DNA from: Enterococcus termitis
GTDB taxonomy: Bacteria > Bacillota > Bacilli > Lactobacillales > Enterococcaceae
Length of the DNA stretch: 64,000 nt
Reading direction: 5' to 3'
Assembly: GCF_001730305.1 (NCBI RefSeq)
Contig: NZ_MIJY01000012.1
Span: forward strand, 342,528 to 406,527
Part shown: piece after piece, positions 12,099 to 20,489 of the stretch
Position numbering within the stretch: the stretch's first letter is position 1
Layout: every line of letters begins with the position of its first letter
Position numbers and translations under genes: made by a program
The notes under the pieces: generated by a model
The model's database searches: none
Told to the model about the DNA's origin: nothing
Seen by the model: the letters and a program-made list of their open reading frames with translations, nothing else

Positions 12099-12872
12099 GT
12101 GCCGGTTTATGAGGGAAACACAATCGAAGAAGCAACAACTAAGGGCTTACACGCACTGAATTTGACAAAAGAAGAAGTAGAGATCAACGTGATCTCAGAT
12201 GCCAAAAAAGGGTTTTTAGGCTTTGGTAAAAAGCTTGCACAAGTTTCGATCGAACCTACGGTCAGTGAACAGATATCAGAAGCTGTAGAAGAAGTCGTTG
12301 AAGATATTATTGTGACAGACGAGGAGAGTAAAGCAGAAGCTGCGGTTGAAGAATTGCTGTCTGCCCAAACGGCTAACACCTCTGAACCGAAACTTTTGGA
12401 AAATCTTGAAGATGAAGAAGCAATTACTGAATTAGCCTTATATTTAACGGCAATTTCAAAAGAATTGAACGCACCCGCATTGGTTCGTTTAGAACGCAGT
12501 GAAGGGTTGCTGATCTTCCATTTAGATACAGATAAGCAAGGAATTTTGATTGGAAAACATGGTCGTGTACTAAATGCTCTGCAATACTTAGCACAAGTAT
12601 TTGTACACCGTGTAGCTGCTAATAAGTTATCAGTTGTTGTCAATGTTGGTGATTACCGTGAAAAACGCCAAGCGATTTTACAACGATTAGCAGAAAGAAC
12701 AGCTGAAAAAGTCAAACAAACAGGTCGTCCGGTTTTTCTTGAACCTATGCCTGCTTTTGAGAGAAAACAAATTCACTTTACCCTAAGTAAAGACGATCAG
12801 ATCCAAACTCATTCAGAAGGTGATGAACCGTATCGCTATTTAGTGGTTGAACCTGCAAAAAAACATTTTTAA
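12099..12872 (+). CDS. jag: RNA-binding protein Jag/KhpB
   Basis: A 257-residue protein with an N-terminal Jag domain (VYEGNTIEEATTKGL, and KKGFLGFGKKLAQV), an acidic linker, a type II KH domain with the GXXG loop in LIGKHGRVLNALQYL, and a C-terminal R3H domain ending THSEGDEPYRYLVV. KhpB works with KhpA as an RNA chaperone affecting cell division in lactic acid bacteria (family knowledge). It has a GTG start with AAAGGAGG upstream and lies 15 bp after yidC. Confidence 0.95.
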   Translation: MPVYEGNTIEEATTKGLHALNLTKEEVEINVISDAKKGFLGFGKKLAQVSIEPTVSEQISEAVEEVVEDIIVTDEESKAEAAVEELLSAQTANTSEPKLLENLEDEEAITELALYLTAISKELNAPALVRLERSEGLLIFHLDTDKQGILIGKHGRVLNALQYLAQVFVHRVAANKLSVVVNVGDYREKRQAILQRLAERTAEKVKQTGRPVFLEPMPAFERKQIHFTLSKDDQIQTHSEGDEPYRYLVVEPAKKHF

Positions 12873-12882
12873 TAGAAAAAAT

Positions 12883-13060
12883 GAGTGGGACATAACTCTT
12901 CGAGTCATGTCCCACTCACTTGTAATCCGAATAAACGGTGGGAGCAGAAGCAATCACTTCGGAAATAAGCTGAAATTGCTGTGAAACACAGTGAGGCACG
13001 AGCTGATGTAGAACAGTACCTACCTGGTTCTCGGGATTAAACACTTCTGTCCCATCCTCA
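12883..13060 (+). repeat. Dispersed intergenic repeat with terminator-like hairpin after jag
   Basis: The perfect-looking hairpin GAGTGGGACAT-aACTC / GAGTc-ATGTCCCACTC (12883-12917) is followed by about 140 bp carrying GGTGGGAGCAGAAGC and CTTCTGTCCCATCC. The T run normally expected after a terminator is missing. The apex ACTC-TTC-GAGT is shared with three other terminators in this window (20420, 43420, 61270), suggesting a repeat family. Confidence 0.65.
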
Positions 13061-13098
13061 TTAATTAGCTAATTGAGTGTCGTTATCTAAAAAATACA

Positions 13099-13127
13099 TT
13101 GACAAACACAGTCAAACAAAGTATATT
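13099..13127 (+). promoter_or_regulatory. Near-consensus promoter with no gene behind it
   Basis: TTGACA and TATATT are spaced by exactly 17 bp. No open reading frame with a ribosome binding site follows before the terminator at 13201-13228, so the product is most likely a small RNA. Confidence 0.75.
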
Positions 13128-13133
13128 TTAAGA

Positions 13134-13228
13134 CGAAATCATTCTTATCAACGTACAAAATACGATGATAAAGTAGTTGAAGCATTCGTGCTTCTTCCGG
13201 CCTGGTTCTTTTGGATCAGGTTTTTTTT
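13134..13228 (+). ncRNA. Candidate small RNA of about 95 nt
   Basis: Downstream of the promoter at 13099-13127 three hairpins follow one another. The first (13144-13173) pairs CTTATCA-a-CGTA with TACG-a-TGATAA. The second (13079 bases into line, 13179-13194) is GAAGCA-TTCG-TGCTTC with a stable UUCG loop. The third (13201-13220) is CCTGGTTC-TTTT-GGATCAGG followed by eight T, a textbook terminator. It lies convergent to the gene at 13231-13572. I cannot assign it to an Rfam family by eye. Confidence 0.6.
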
Positions 13229-13230
13229 AT

Positions 13231-13572
13231 TTAGCCAATCGTAGTCTGTGTAAATTGAACAACAGTACCGTAGGCAAAAATTTCCACGACCCATTTTCCT
13301 TGATACTCTACATATTTTTCTTCAAAATGACAATTGATGACCGCGTCTGCTTCATATTCAAAAGCAATTTCTTTTAGTTGGCGATAGACACCGCTGAATA
13401 CTTCATTAGCGTTGACATCTGGTGAAAATAAATCTGTTTCGATTCGATCTGTCGCAAAAACGATATCTCGAACGATATATTTTTTATTGACGTTCCCAGT
13501 TGATAAAGTAATGCTGCTTAAACGATTTTCTAACTCCTCTGCAGATAATCCATCTTTTTTTCCTTTTCTCAT
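13231..13572 (-). CDS. Small conserved protein, resembles YbjQ/DUF74 family
   Basis: 113 residues, no signal peptide or membrane helix. The second half (YRQLKEIAFEYEADAVINCHFEEKYVEYQGKWVVEIFAYGTVV) resembles the YbjQ/DUF74 fold, in which an alpha helix precedes ADAVxGxxF and a final GTAV strand. The family has been called heavy-metal-binding but its function is not settled. The stop codon directly abuts the T run of the small-RNA terminator on the opposite strand. The start has an AGGAGG-type site (caggaggtc on the minus strand). Confidence 0.55.
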   Translation of the reverse strand: MRKGKKDGLSAEELENRLSSITLSTGNVNKKYIVRDIVFATDRIETDLFSPDVNANEVFSGVYRQLKEIAFEYEADAVINCHFEEKYVEYQGKWVVEIFAYGTVVQFTQTTIG

Positions 13573-13662
13573 GATAAAGACCTCCTGTCTTAGATATATT
13601 CATTTTAATGATAATAGGTGAGAAATGCAAAGCTAACCACTACAAGTCGAAAAGAAATAATC

Positions 13663-13691
13663 TTGCGAAAAAAATGAAATTATGCTATTCT
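13663..13691 (+). promoter_or_regulatory. Promoter of the mnmE leader
   Basis: TTGCGA and TATTCT are separated by 17 bp. The -10 is preceded by TATGC. A transcript would begin near 13698 and immediately enter the hairpin described at 13724-13774. Confidence 0.6.
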
Positions 13692-13723
13692 ATGTCCAGA
13701 ATTAAATAGGAATTGATGCAGTG

Positions 13724-13774
13724 AAAGTGCTAGATCCAACCTGAAAAAATAGGGGTGGAGTGGGCGCTTTTTTT
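13724..13774 (+). terminator. Leader terminator or attenuator upstream of mnmE
   Basis: An outer stem AAGTGC / GCGCTT and an inner stem CCAaCCT / AGGggTGG around a GAAAAAAT loop are followed by seven T. The promoter is only about 30 bp upstream and mnmE starts 60 bp downstream. Either mnmE expression depends on read-through, or this is a second short RNA. I recognise no known riboswitch class. Confidence 0.6.
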
Positions 13775-13832
13775 GTAGTCAAAAATGAGTATATACATAA
13801 AATAGGCTATTTTTTAAGAAAGGAAGTCACTC

Positions 13833-15230
13833 ATGCAACAAGTTACCTTAGAATTTGATACGATCGCAGCTATCTCCACGCCGCCTGGCGAAGGGGCGAT
13901 CAGTATTGTCCGTTTAAGTGGAGATGACGCGATTACGATCGCAGATAAAGTGTACCGCTCAGGCACCAAGCAGCTGCTGGATGTACCAACTCATACGATT
14001 CACTATGGACATATCGTCGATCCAAAAGACGATCACTTATTAGATGAAGTCATGGTTTCTGTTATGCGGGCACCAAAAACATTTACCCGGGAAGATGTCG
14101 TTGAAATCAACTGTCATGGCGGGATCGTTGTCGTCAATCAATTACTGCAGCTGTTATTGAGAGAAGGAGCGCGTTTAGCTGAACCAGGAGAATTTACCAA
14201 ACGGGCATTTTTGAATGGACGAATGGACTTATCACAGGCAGAAGCAGTGATGGATTTGATCCGAGCCAAAACAGATAGAGCGATGCAAGTCGCTTTGGAT
14301 CAGCTAGATGGGAATTTATCAACGTTGATTCGTTCATTGCGCCAGGAAATTTTAGAAACATTGGCACAAGTGGAAGTCAATATCGATTATCCAGAATACG
14401 ATGATGTCGAAGAGCTAACAACCAAATTACTGCTGGAAAAAGCTGGCTTTGTAAAAGGACAGATCGAAGCATTATTGACGACAGCTAAACAAGGAAAAAT
14501 TTTACGTGAAGGATTGAGTACAGCAATCATTGGACGGCCGAATGTTGGAAAATCCAGCTTGCTGAACCATTTGTTACGCGAAGAAAAAGCGATCGTAACT
14601 GATATTGCAGGAACCACTCGAGATGTGATTGAGGAATATGTCAATGTACGCGGCGTTCCGTTAAAACTGATTGATACAGCGGGGATTCGTGAAACAGAAG
14701 ACATCGTGGAGCGGATTGGTGTAGAACGCAGCCGCAAAGCTTTAGCAGAATCAGACTTGATTTTACTAGTTTTAAACCAGAACGAAGCATTATCAGAAGA
14801 AGATAAACACTTACTAACAGCTACTGATGGGTTAAAACGGATCATCTTATTAAATAAAATGGATTTACCGTCTGTATTGGACAAAGAAGAATTAAAACAG
14901 TTGGTGAAAGAAGAAGAAATCTTACCTGTATCTGTTTTATCAAATACTGGAATGGATGCTTTAGAACTAAAAATCGCTGATCTATTCTTCGGTGGACAAA
15001 CAGCCGAAAAAGATGCTACCTATGTTTCCAATACTCGTCATATCGCACTATTGGATCAAGCAGCGATTGCTTTAGACGAAGTGATTCGTGGAATAGAAGC
15101 TGGCATGCCAGTCGATTTAGTACAGATGGACATGACGCGTTGCTGGGATTTCTTAGGTGAAATCGTCGGTGACAGTGTCCAAGATGAACTGATCACTCAA
15201 TTATTCAGTCAATTTTGTTTAGGAAAATAG
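13833..15230 (+). CDS. mnmE: tRNA modification GTPase MnmE
   Basis: A 465-residue GTPase that, with MnmG, installs the carboxymethylaminomethyl group on U34 of certain tRNAs. The N-terminal tetrahydrofolate-binding domain begins [22 protein letters not shown]. The G domain has [12 protein letters not shown] (G1), AGTTRD, DTAGIR and NKMDL. The protein ends in the catalytic motif FCLGK. The ribosome binding site is AAAGGAAG. mnmG follows after 13 bp, so both partners are coexpressed. Confidence 0.97.
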   Translation: MQQVTLEFDTIAAISTPPGEGAISIVRLSGDDAITIADKVYRSGTKQLLDVPTHTIHYGHIVDPKDDHLLDEVMVSVMRAPKTFTREDVVEINCHGGIVVVNQLLQLLLREGARLAEPGEFTKRAFLNGRMDLSQAEAVMDLIRAKTDRAMQVALDQLDGNLSTLIRSLRQEILETLAQVEVNIDYPEYDDVEELTTKLLLEKAGFVKGQIEALLTTAKQGKILREGLSTAIIGRPNVGKSSLLNHLLREEKAIVTDIAGTTRDVIEEYVNVRGVPLKLIDTAGIRETEDIVERIGVERSRKALAESDLILLVLNQNEALSEEDKHLLTATDGLKRIILLNKMDLPSVLDKEELKQLVKEEEILPVSVLSNTGMDALELKIADLFFGGQTAEKDATYVSNTRHIALLDQAAIALDEVIRGIEAGMPVDLVQMDMTRCWDFLGEIVGDSVQDELITQLFSQFCLGK

Positions 15231-15243
15231 AGAGGAAGAGTCG

Positions 15244-17142
15244 ATGAATCAATTTAAAGCAGAATCGTATGATGTAATCGTTGTTGGAGCAGGACATGCT
15301 GGCTCAGAAGCCGCCCTAGCTTCCGCACGTATGGGCAGCAAAACCCTCCTTTTAACGATCAATTTAGATATGGTGGCATTTATGCCTTGTAACCCTTCTG
15401 TCGGCGGACCAGCCAAAGGTGTAGTAGTCAGAGAAATCGATGCCTTAGGTGGAGAAATGGGTCGTAATATAGACAAAACATACATCCAAATGCGGATGCT
15501 GAACACAGGAAAAGGTCCTGCGGTTCGCGCCTTGCGCGCCCAAGCAGACAAACACGCCTATGCTTCAGAAATGAAGCACACGATCGAAAAAACAGAGAAC
15601 CTAACACTACGTCAAGGAGTAGTTGAAAAACTGATTGTAGAAGACGGCCTCTGTCAAGGTGTAGTTACAACCACTGGCGCTGAATACCATAGCAGTGCGG
15701 TGATCATTACTGCTGGAACTGCTTTGCGCGGGGAAATCATTATTGGTGAATTGAAATATTCTTCTGGGCCAAATAATTCATTACCTTCGATCGGTTTAGC
15801 AGATCATTTAAAAGAATTAGGACTAGAAATGGATCGTTTTAAAACAGGAACTCCTCCGCGTGTAAAATCAAGCACCATCGATTATTCGGTAACAGAAGAA
15901 CAACCTGGCGATGAAAAACCAAATCATTTTAGCTTTAGCACGCCAGATGATGCTTATAATTTGGAACAGCGTTCTTGCTGGTTGACTTATACAAACGAAG
16001 GAACTCACGAGATCATTCAGAAAAATCTCCATCGTGCACCAATGTTTACAGGAATCGTGGAAGGTGTAGGCGCCCGCTATTGTCCATCGATCGAGGATAA
16101 AATCGTTCGTTTTTCTGACAAGCCGCGTCATCAGTTATTTTTAGAACCTGAAGGATTGAATACGGAAGAGGTTTACGTGCAAGGATTGTCAACATCATTA
16201 CCAGAAGATGTGCAAACAGAAGTACTTCACTCAATTGCAGGCTTGGAAAAAGCTGAAATGATGCGAACAGGTTATGCTATCGAGTATGATGTAGTCGTAC
16301 CCCATCAACTACGTCCAACATTGGAAACAAAAATTATTGAAAATCTCTTTACTGCTGGTCAAACCAACGGAACAAGCGGCTATGAAGAAGCTGCTGGTCA
16401 AGGCTTGATCGCTGGGATCAATGCTGCTTTGAAAGTCCAAGGAAAAGAACCATTCGTCATGAAACGTAGTGATGGTTATATCGGTGTGATGATCGATGAT
16501 TTGGTAACAAAAGGAACAAATGAACCTTATCGTTTACTAACATCAAGAGCAGAATATCGTTTGATTTTACGTCATGATAATGCCGATTTGCGTTTAACAG
16601 AACAAGGTCATGAGATCGGTTTAGTGAAAGAAGAGCAGTATACAGCATATCTTGCAAAGAAAAAAGCAGTGGAAGCAGAAATCGCTCGTCTAAGTTCAGT
16701 CAGAGTGAAGCCTACAGCGGACGTACAAGCCTTTTTAGAGGCGAAAGGATCTGTACCGCTAAAAGATGGCGTTCTAGCAAGTGACTTCTTAAAACGCCCA
16801 GAAATGACCTATTACGAAGTGACTCAATTCATCCCTACAGCTGATGAAAAACTAGATGAAAAAGTCATCGAACAAGTAGAAATCCAAATCAAATATGAAG
16901 GCTATATCAAAAAAGCATTAGAGAAAGTCGATAAATTAAAACGCATGGAAGCCAAACGCATTCCAGAAAACATCGATTACGACGCGATTAATGGACTAGC
17001 AACAGAGGCAAAACAAAAACTACAAAAAATCCAACCAGAAACTATTGCCCAAGCAAGCCGAATCAGCGGAGTAAATCCGGCTGATATCTCGATATTGATG
17101 GTGTATATTGAACAAGGCAAGATAGCGAAGGTTAAGCCTTAG
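15244..17142 (+). CDS. mnmG: tRNA uridine 5-carboxymethylaminomethyl modification enzyme MnmG
   Basis: A 632-residue FAD-dependent partner of MnmE. The dinucleotide-binding motif [19 protein letters not shown] lies at the N-terminus. The conserved CNPSVGG, GTFLxG-like, and C-terminal [18 protein letters not shown] motifs are present. A second, divergent copy of the last codons lies 3.1 kb downstream (20190-20264), which indicates that a mobile element inserted into this 3' end and that the present terminus came with it. Confidence 0.97.
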   Translation: MNQFKAESYDVIVVGAGHAGSEAALASARMGSKTLLLTINLDMVAFMPCNPSVGGPAKGVVVREIDALGGEMGRNIDKTYIQMRMLNTGKGPAVRALRAQADKHAYASEMKHTIEKTENLTLRQGVVEKLIVEDGLCQGVVTTTGAEYHSSAVIITAGTALRGEIIIGELKYSSGPNNSLPSIGLADHLKELGLEMDRFKTGTPPRVKSSTIDYSVTEEQPGDEKPNHFSFSTPDDAYNLEQRSCWLTYTNEGTHEIIQKNLHRAPMFTGIVEGVGARYCPSIEDKIVRFSDKPRHQLFLEPEGLNTEEVYVQGLSTSLPEDVQTEVLHSIAGLEKAEMMRTGYAIEYDVVVPHQLRPTLETKIIENLFTAGQTNGTSGYEEAAGQGLIAGINAALKVQGKEPFVMKRSDGYIGVMIDDLVTKGTNEPYRLLTSRAEYRLILRHDNADLRLTEQGHEIGLVKEEQYTAYLAKKKAVEAEIARLSSVRVKPTADVQAFLEAKGSVPLKDGVLASDFLKRPEMTYYEVTQFIPTADEKLDEKVIEQVEIQIKYEGYIKKALEKVDKLKRMEAKRIPENIDYDAINGLATEAKQKLQKIQPETIAQASRISGVNPADISILMVYIEQGKIAKVKP

Positions 17143-17207
17143 AATACTTATATACCAATGTTTACAGGGAGTTCAATATACACCAAAACTTTATTGAATA
17201 AACTTTT

Positions 17208-17336
17208 TTAAAACGCCATATATTGAGGAAATTTTTCGGCAGTTTCATCTTGCTTTGTTTGCGTTACCTTGATATAAATATCTGTTGTGATTTTTGTTGA
17301 TTTGTTTACATGAGTAGAGTAAGACTTGTAAAGATA
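17208..17336 (-). pseudogene. Remnant of a tyrosine integrase C-terminus
   Basis: On the minus strand a 42-codon frame ends at TAA 17208-17210. The piece STHVNKSTKITTDIYIKVT, followed by a tail ending KFPQYMAF, matches the end of phage or transposon integrases, where the catalytic Tyr sits in a HSxxxTTxxxYxHVT context. Here the Tyr of DIYIKV is retained. Upstream (to about 17520) the reading frame is broken by stops and the rest of the gene is unreadable. It points toward the 3' end of mnmG, 66 bp away. From 17520 to 17690 I see only AT-rich sequence. Confidence 0.65.
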
Positions 17337-17691
17337 TTAACGATCACGATATAAAACAGAATTACTAAAAATCACGTTGTTCTCAACATGCTTATCTCTT
17401 AGACCTAGAGAAAGTTTTTGTTGGATGATGTGGTTTTTCCATTTATAAGCCATTGCTTAGTCCAACAAAAGCAAGAGCGTCCAATCAGATTTGCTAATGA
17501 ATATGATAATACTGTAAGGGTGTTGCGACAGTGTGTTAATTGAAGAGTGACAAATTTAAAGTTATACTCCATACGAAAATTATGTTAAACATTACTTTTA
17601 ATTAATAATAAATTATTTTATAATATTAATAATTTACATATAGTTTTTCATTTGTTATTATTTGCTTATCGAAAAATAAGGGGGAGATATT

Positions 17692-18339
17692 ATGAGTAAC
17701 TTATTAAAAAAAGTAACGTTATTTAGTGTTGTTGGGTGTATGGGATTAATTTTGAGTGCACATACTTCTGAAGCAGCTTCATATGAAAGTATGAAAAAGA
17801 ATGTTGAAGAGGGAACTGGCTTGATTTATAATCCAGAGATAGACGGAATAATGACTCAAGAAGGTTCACTTGAAGTAATAGAAGCACTTGAAGGAGAAAT
17901 ACAAGATTTAAATATTGAAGAACCTACGCAGGAGATTTATGATGAAGTATTTAGCTCAATAAAAAATGTAGAGGTAATAGAGACTACTGAAAAAACCTTA
18001 CCTCCATTCATGCCATTTGCTGCTGGGGCACCTAGAGATAACCAAACCGCATGGATTCCATATAATTCAAAAGAATTTTCTGGATCAGGTTGGAGATACA
18101 GTGGAGCTCAATTTAAATTTAGGGATTACAATGCAAACCCTAAATTTGGTATAAGAGCTACAAAAGATTCTTTCTATTTTTACACTGTGATTCCAGGGAA
18201 TAATAGTTTCTTACGTAGACATGAGGTCGGCGCAAATCTAGACTGGGTATATTTTCCTTCAAAAAGTGGGTCAGCAAAATTACAAGGATATTTTGCAACA
18301 TACAATCCTGTCAAAGGAAGCCGATACTATATATATTAG
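17692..18339 (+). CDS. Secreted protein of unknown function
   Basis: 215 residues, with a Sec signal peptide (two lysines, a hydrophobic stretch, likely cleavage after HTSEA near residue 28). A helical propeptide-like acidic region of about 85 residues follows, then a C-terminal domain of about 100 residues rich in aromatic residues (GWRYSGAQFKFRDY, DSFYFYTVIPG, LQGYFATYNPVKG). It contains no cysteine after the signal. Base composition is more AT-rich than the neighbouring housekeeping genes. GGGGGAG precedes the ATG. I do not recognise the family; an exported peptide or immunity role is conceivable but unsupported. Confidence 0.75.
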   Translation: MSNLLKKVTLFSVVGCMGLILSAHTSEAASYESMKKNVEEGTGLIYNPEIDGIMTQEGSLEVIEALEGEIQDLNIEEPTQEIYDEVFSSIKNVEVIETTEKTLPPFMPFAAGAPRDNQTAWIPYNSKEFSGSGWRYSGAQFKFRDYNANPKFGIRATKDSFYFYTVIPGNNSFLRRHEVGANLDWVYFPSKSGSAKLQGYFATYNPVKGSRYYIY

Positions 18340-18387
18340 CCATGTTTATTGTTACTACATGAAAAGTAATCTAAATTATTAGGTAGA

Positions 18388-18426
18388 AAAGACCAGAGTA
18401 GTTCATAATACTTATTCTGGTCTTTT
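18388..18426 (+). terminator. Terminator after the secreted protein gene
   Basis: AAAGACCAGA pairs with TCTGGTCTTT across an 18-base loop and ends in five T. It isolates the secreted-protein gene from the sigma-factor operon. Confidence 0.75.
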
Positions 18427-18469
18427 TGCTGGTAAACAAAGTACATATAAAATAAAAAAATATTTTCGA

Positions 18470-18499
18470 TGAAACTTTTAAGGGAGATTTATAGTCTTA
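18470..18499 (+). promoter_or_regulatory. ECF-type promoter, possibly autoregulated
   Basis: TGAAAC followed by a T-rich stretch (tttt) and, 18 bp on, GTCT resembles ECF sigma promoters of the AAC / CGTC class. A start point would fall near 18503, just at an ATG, which supports translation from the GTG at 18522 instead. Confidence 0.4.
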
Positions 18500-18521
18500 T
18501 ATTATGAAGGGAGGAATAGTA

Positions 18522-19040
18522 GTGCCAAAAAATGTAAATGTCCATTTAGTTAGAAAAGCTAAGAAAGGAAATTCTCAAGCTTTTATTGAGCTATGTACTG
18601 CCTATCAAGACATTTTATATAATTCAGCCTATAAAATACTTTTGAATGATGAAGATGTGGCTGATTGTATGCAAGAAACAGAGATACGTGCATGGACAAA
18701 AATAACTAAATTAAAAAATGAAGAAGCGTTCAATTCTTGGATTTTTCAAATAATGACTAATATTGCAAAAGATATTTTGAAGAAAAAAACAGCACATTCA
18801 GAATCTGAAGAGAGGTATCTATCTGATAAGGCAGACATGATTAATACATTTGATATAGAGCAAGAATTGAATGGCTTGGAAGAAATCTACAGAATTCCAC
18901 TTATACTATATTATTATGCGGGATTTAGTATCAAAGAAATATCTGAACAATTAAAAATATCTGTAAATACTGTAAAGACAAGACTAGCAAGAGGAAAAAT
19001 GAAATTGAGAATTTTATTGGAGGAATCAAATGATGGATAA
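18522..19040 (+). CDS. ECF-family RNA polymerase sigma factor
   Basis: About 172 residues. Region 2 contains AYQDILYNSAYKILLNDEDVADCMQETEIRAW, and region 4 contains IPLILYYYAGFSIKEISEQLKISVNTVKTRLARGKMKLR, a sigma-70 helix-turn-helix. An ATG at 18504 is in frame, but AAGGGAGG at 18507-18514 lies seven bases before the GTG at 18522, which I take as the start. The gene overlaps the following anti-sigma gene by 11 bp. It probably responds to envelope stress, as partner systems of this type do. Confidence 0.9.
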   Translation: MPKNVNVHLVRKAKKGNSQAFIELCTAYQDILYNSAYKILLNDEDVADCMQETEIRAWTKITKLKNEEAFNSWIFQIMTNIAKDILKKKTAHSESEERYLSDKADMINTFDIEQELNGLEEIYRIPLILYYYAGFSIKEISEQLKISVNTVKTRLARGKMKLRILLEESNDG

Positions 19041-20106
19041 AAAGATAATCGATAAAATTAAAAACGAACGAAAAATTCCAGATGAGGTACTAACTAAGCT
19101 AGAATCCAACAGAGAAAATATTCTAAACAATAAATTTAAGCAAGAGAAAAATTTTAAAATTCTTTCTAAAAAAAGTGTCATTGCAGTGTTAGTTGCTGCA
19201 GCAGCACTTTTGCTAATAATAACCAAAACACCAGTAGGGGTAGCAATAGAGAATGCATTGGGGATTGGAAGAGATTCTGGAGTGAAAACAGTAGAGAACA
19301 ATGCAATACCGACTGAACTCAATTTGACAAGTATTCAAAATGATCGAGAGATAAAGTTAACTAAATTTGTTTCTACAAAGAAAAAATTTGCTTTTGATTA
19401 TCAGTTTAAGGTGGATGATGAAAAATTAAAAGAGTTACTAAAAAAGGATATAGCAGCTAGATCAGATCATCAAGATATTCAAATTGGTCTTTTTGTCAAT
19501 GGGAATAATAAAGACTTATTTCAAGGTGTACATTCCTATTCAACGTTTAGATTAGATGGAGATGTTTTTTATGGATCAGTGATATCGACTTTCGATACGG
19601 AAAGTATTCCTGAAAATGCAGAACTAAGTCTTCACATTTATAGATTAGCTTGGATGGATCGTGACGAGTATGAAGTAGCAGAATCTAAGGCATTTGCTGA
19701 TCCCGATAATCCTCAACCATTTAGTGTTCCTACATCTTTAGAATATACGGGAGATTGGAGCTTTGATATTGCTTATCGACCACTCAATCAAACAGCTGTT
19801 ACAAAGGTTCTTGATTCAAATAATGTTACAAATATTGTATCTAAAAGCGACGCACTACAAACAACAATCACATTTAATGCTCCAATAGAGTATCCGAATT
19901 CTCCTGAGATTACAGTATATAAGAATGGCGTAGAGATCTCTAATTCAAATATTAATTTCAAGCAATTAGATCAGGAAAAGTTAGAAATCGAGCTGGATTT
20001 AAGTGCTTTAGATAAAGTATCAACTTATAAAGTTAAGATTGAAGAGTCAGATATATATGGTACGATTGTCAAAGAAGTAGGCTCTTTTGAGGTTCAAAAC
20101 AAATAA
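19030..20106 (+). CDS. Membrane-anchored anti-sigma factor, DUF4179 type
   Basis: 358 residues. A cytoplasmic N-terminus of about 50 residues precedes a single membrane helix (SVIAVLVAAAALLLIITKTP). Next comes the VGVAIENALGIGRDSGVKTVE segment typical of DUF4179 proteins, and a large extracellular region rich in beta strands. Its translational overlap with the ECF sigma gene supports an anti-sigma role. The sensing ligand cannot be guessed from sequence. Two adjacent ATG codons (19030, 19033) are both plausible starts. Confidence 0.8.
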   Translation: MMDKKIIDKIKNERKIPDEVLTKLESNRENILNNKFKQEKNFKILSKKSVIAVLVAAAALLLIITKTPVGVAIENALGIGRDSGVKTVENNAIPTELNLTSIQNDREIKLTKFVSTKKKFAFDYQFKVDDEKLKELLKKDIAARSDHQDIQIGLFVNGNNKDLFQGVHSYSTFRLDGDVFYGSVISTFDTESIPENAELSLHIYRLAWMDRDEYEVAESKAFADPDNPQPFSVPTSLEYTGDWSFDIAYRPLNQTAVTKVLDSNNVTNIVSKSDALQTTITFNAPIEYPNSPEITVYKNGVEISNSNINFKQLDQEKLEIELDLSALDKVSTYKVKIEESDIYGTIVKEVGSFEVQNK

Positions 20107-20189
20107 ATAATGAAAAAAATTTTCTTGTGGCGTATAATGATGATTTTTGATCTCTTTTACTTGTTAAAAAGCCCATATGATGCGTAATA

Positions 20190-20264
20190 GCTGATAATGA
20201 TTGTGAAAACACTGAATACAACGAGCAAGGAAAAATCGCGAAAATAGCACCAAAGAAGGCTTAA
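20190..20264 (+). pseudogene. Displaced 3' end of mnmG (attR-like)
   Basis: An in-frame segment reads ADNDCENTEYNEQGKIAKIAP and then KKA before TAA. It matches the end of MnmG (AD, Y, then EQGKIAK) at 17100-17142. Within the seven EQGKIAK codons the differences from the intact gene lie mostly at third positions, as expected of a once-functional coding copy. With the integrase remnant this marks the right end of an inserted element. The rest of 20107-20400 shows nothing recognisable. Confidence 0.55.
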
Positions 20265-20419
20265 TAGTAAGATATCCATCCGACTTAAAAAGACTTATTT
20301 TCATTGGTTAAAGTAGAATTATAAAAGAGCGCATTTTTGAAAAAGATTACAACAAGTCTATCCAAGGTGGCTGAGAAGTGATTAGATCCGAGAAATAATT
20401 TCTGCTTCTATCATTTTTA

Positions 20420-20460
20420 GGAGACTGGAGTGTAACTCGCAGAGTTATTTTCCAGTCTCC
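20420..20460. terminator. Bidirectional terminator of the dispersed repeat family
   Basis: GGAGACTGGA and TCCAGTCTCC form the outer stem; AACTC-GCA-GAGTT forms the apex. It lies 30 bp past the stop of the minus-strand aldolase gene. It is preceded by TTTCTGCTTCTA, also seen beside related elements. Confidence 0.7.
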
Positions 20461-20489
20461 TTGCATATTATATACTTGTTAACAGTTGT

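Noticed and set aside
12883..13060. tRNA or riboswitch in the gap after jag
   Set aside because: No cloverleaf or known aptamer core is visible; the hairpin belongs to the dispersed terminator family.
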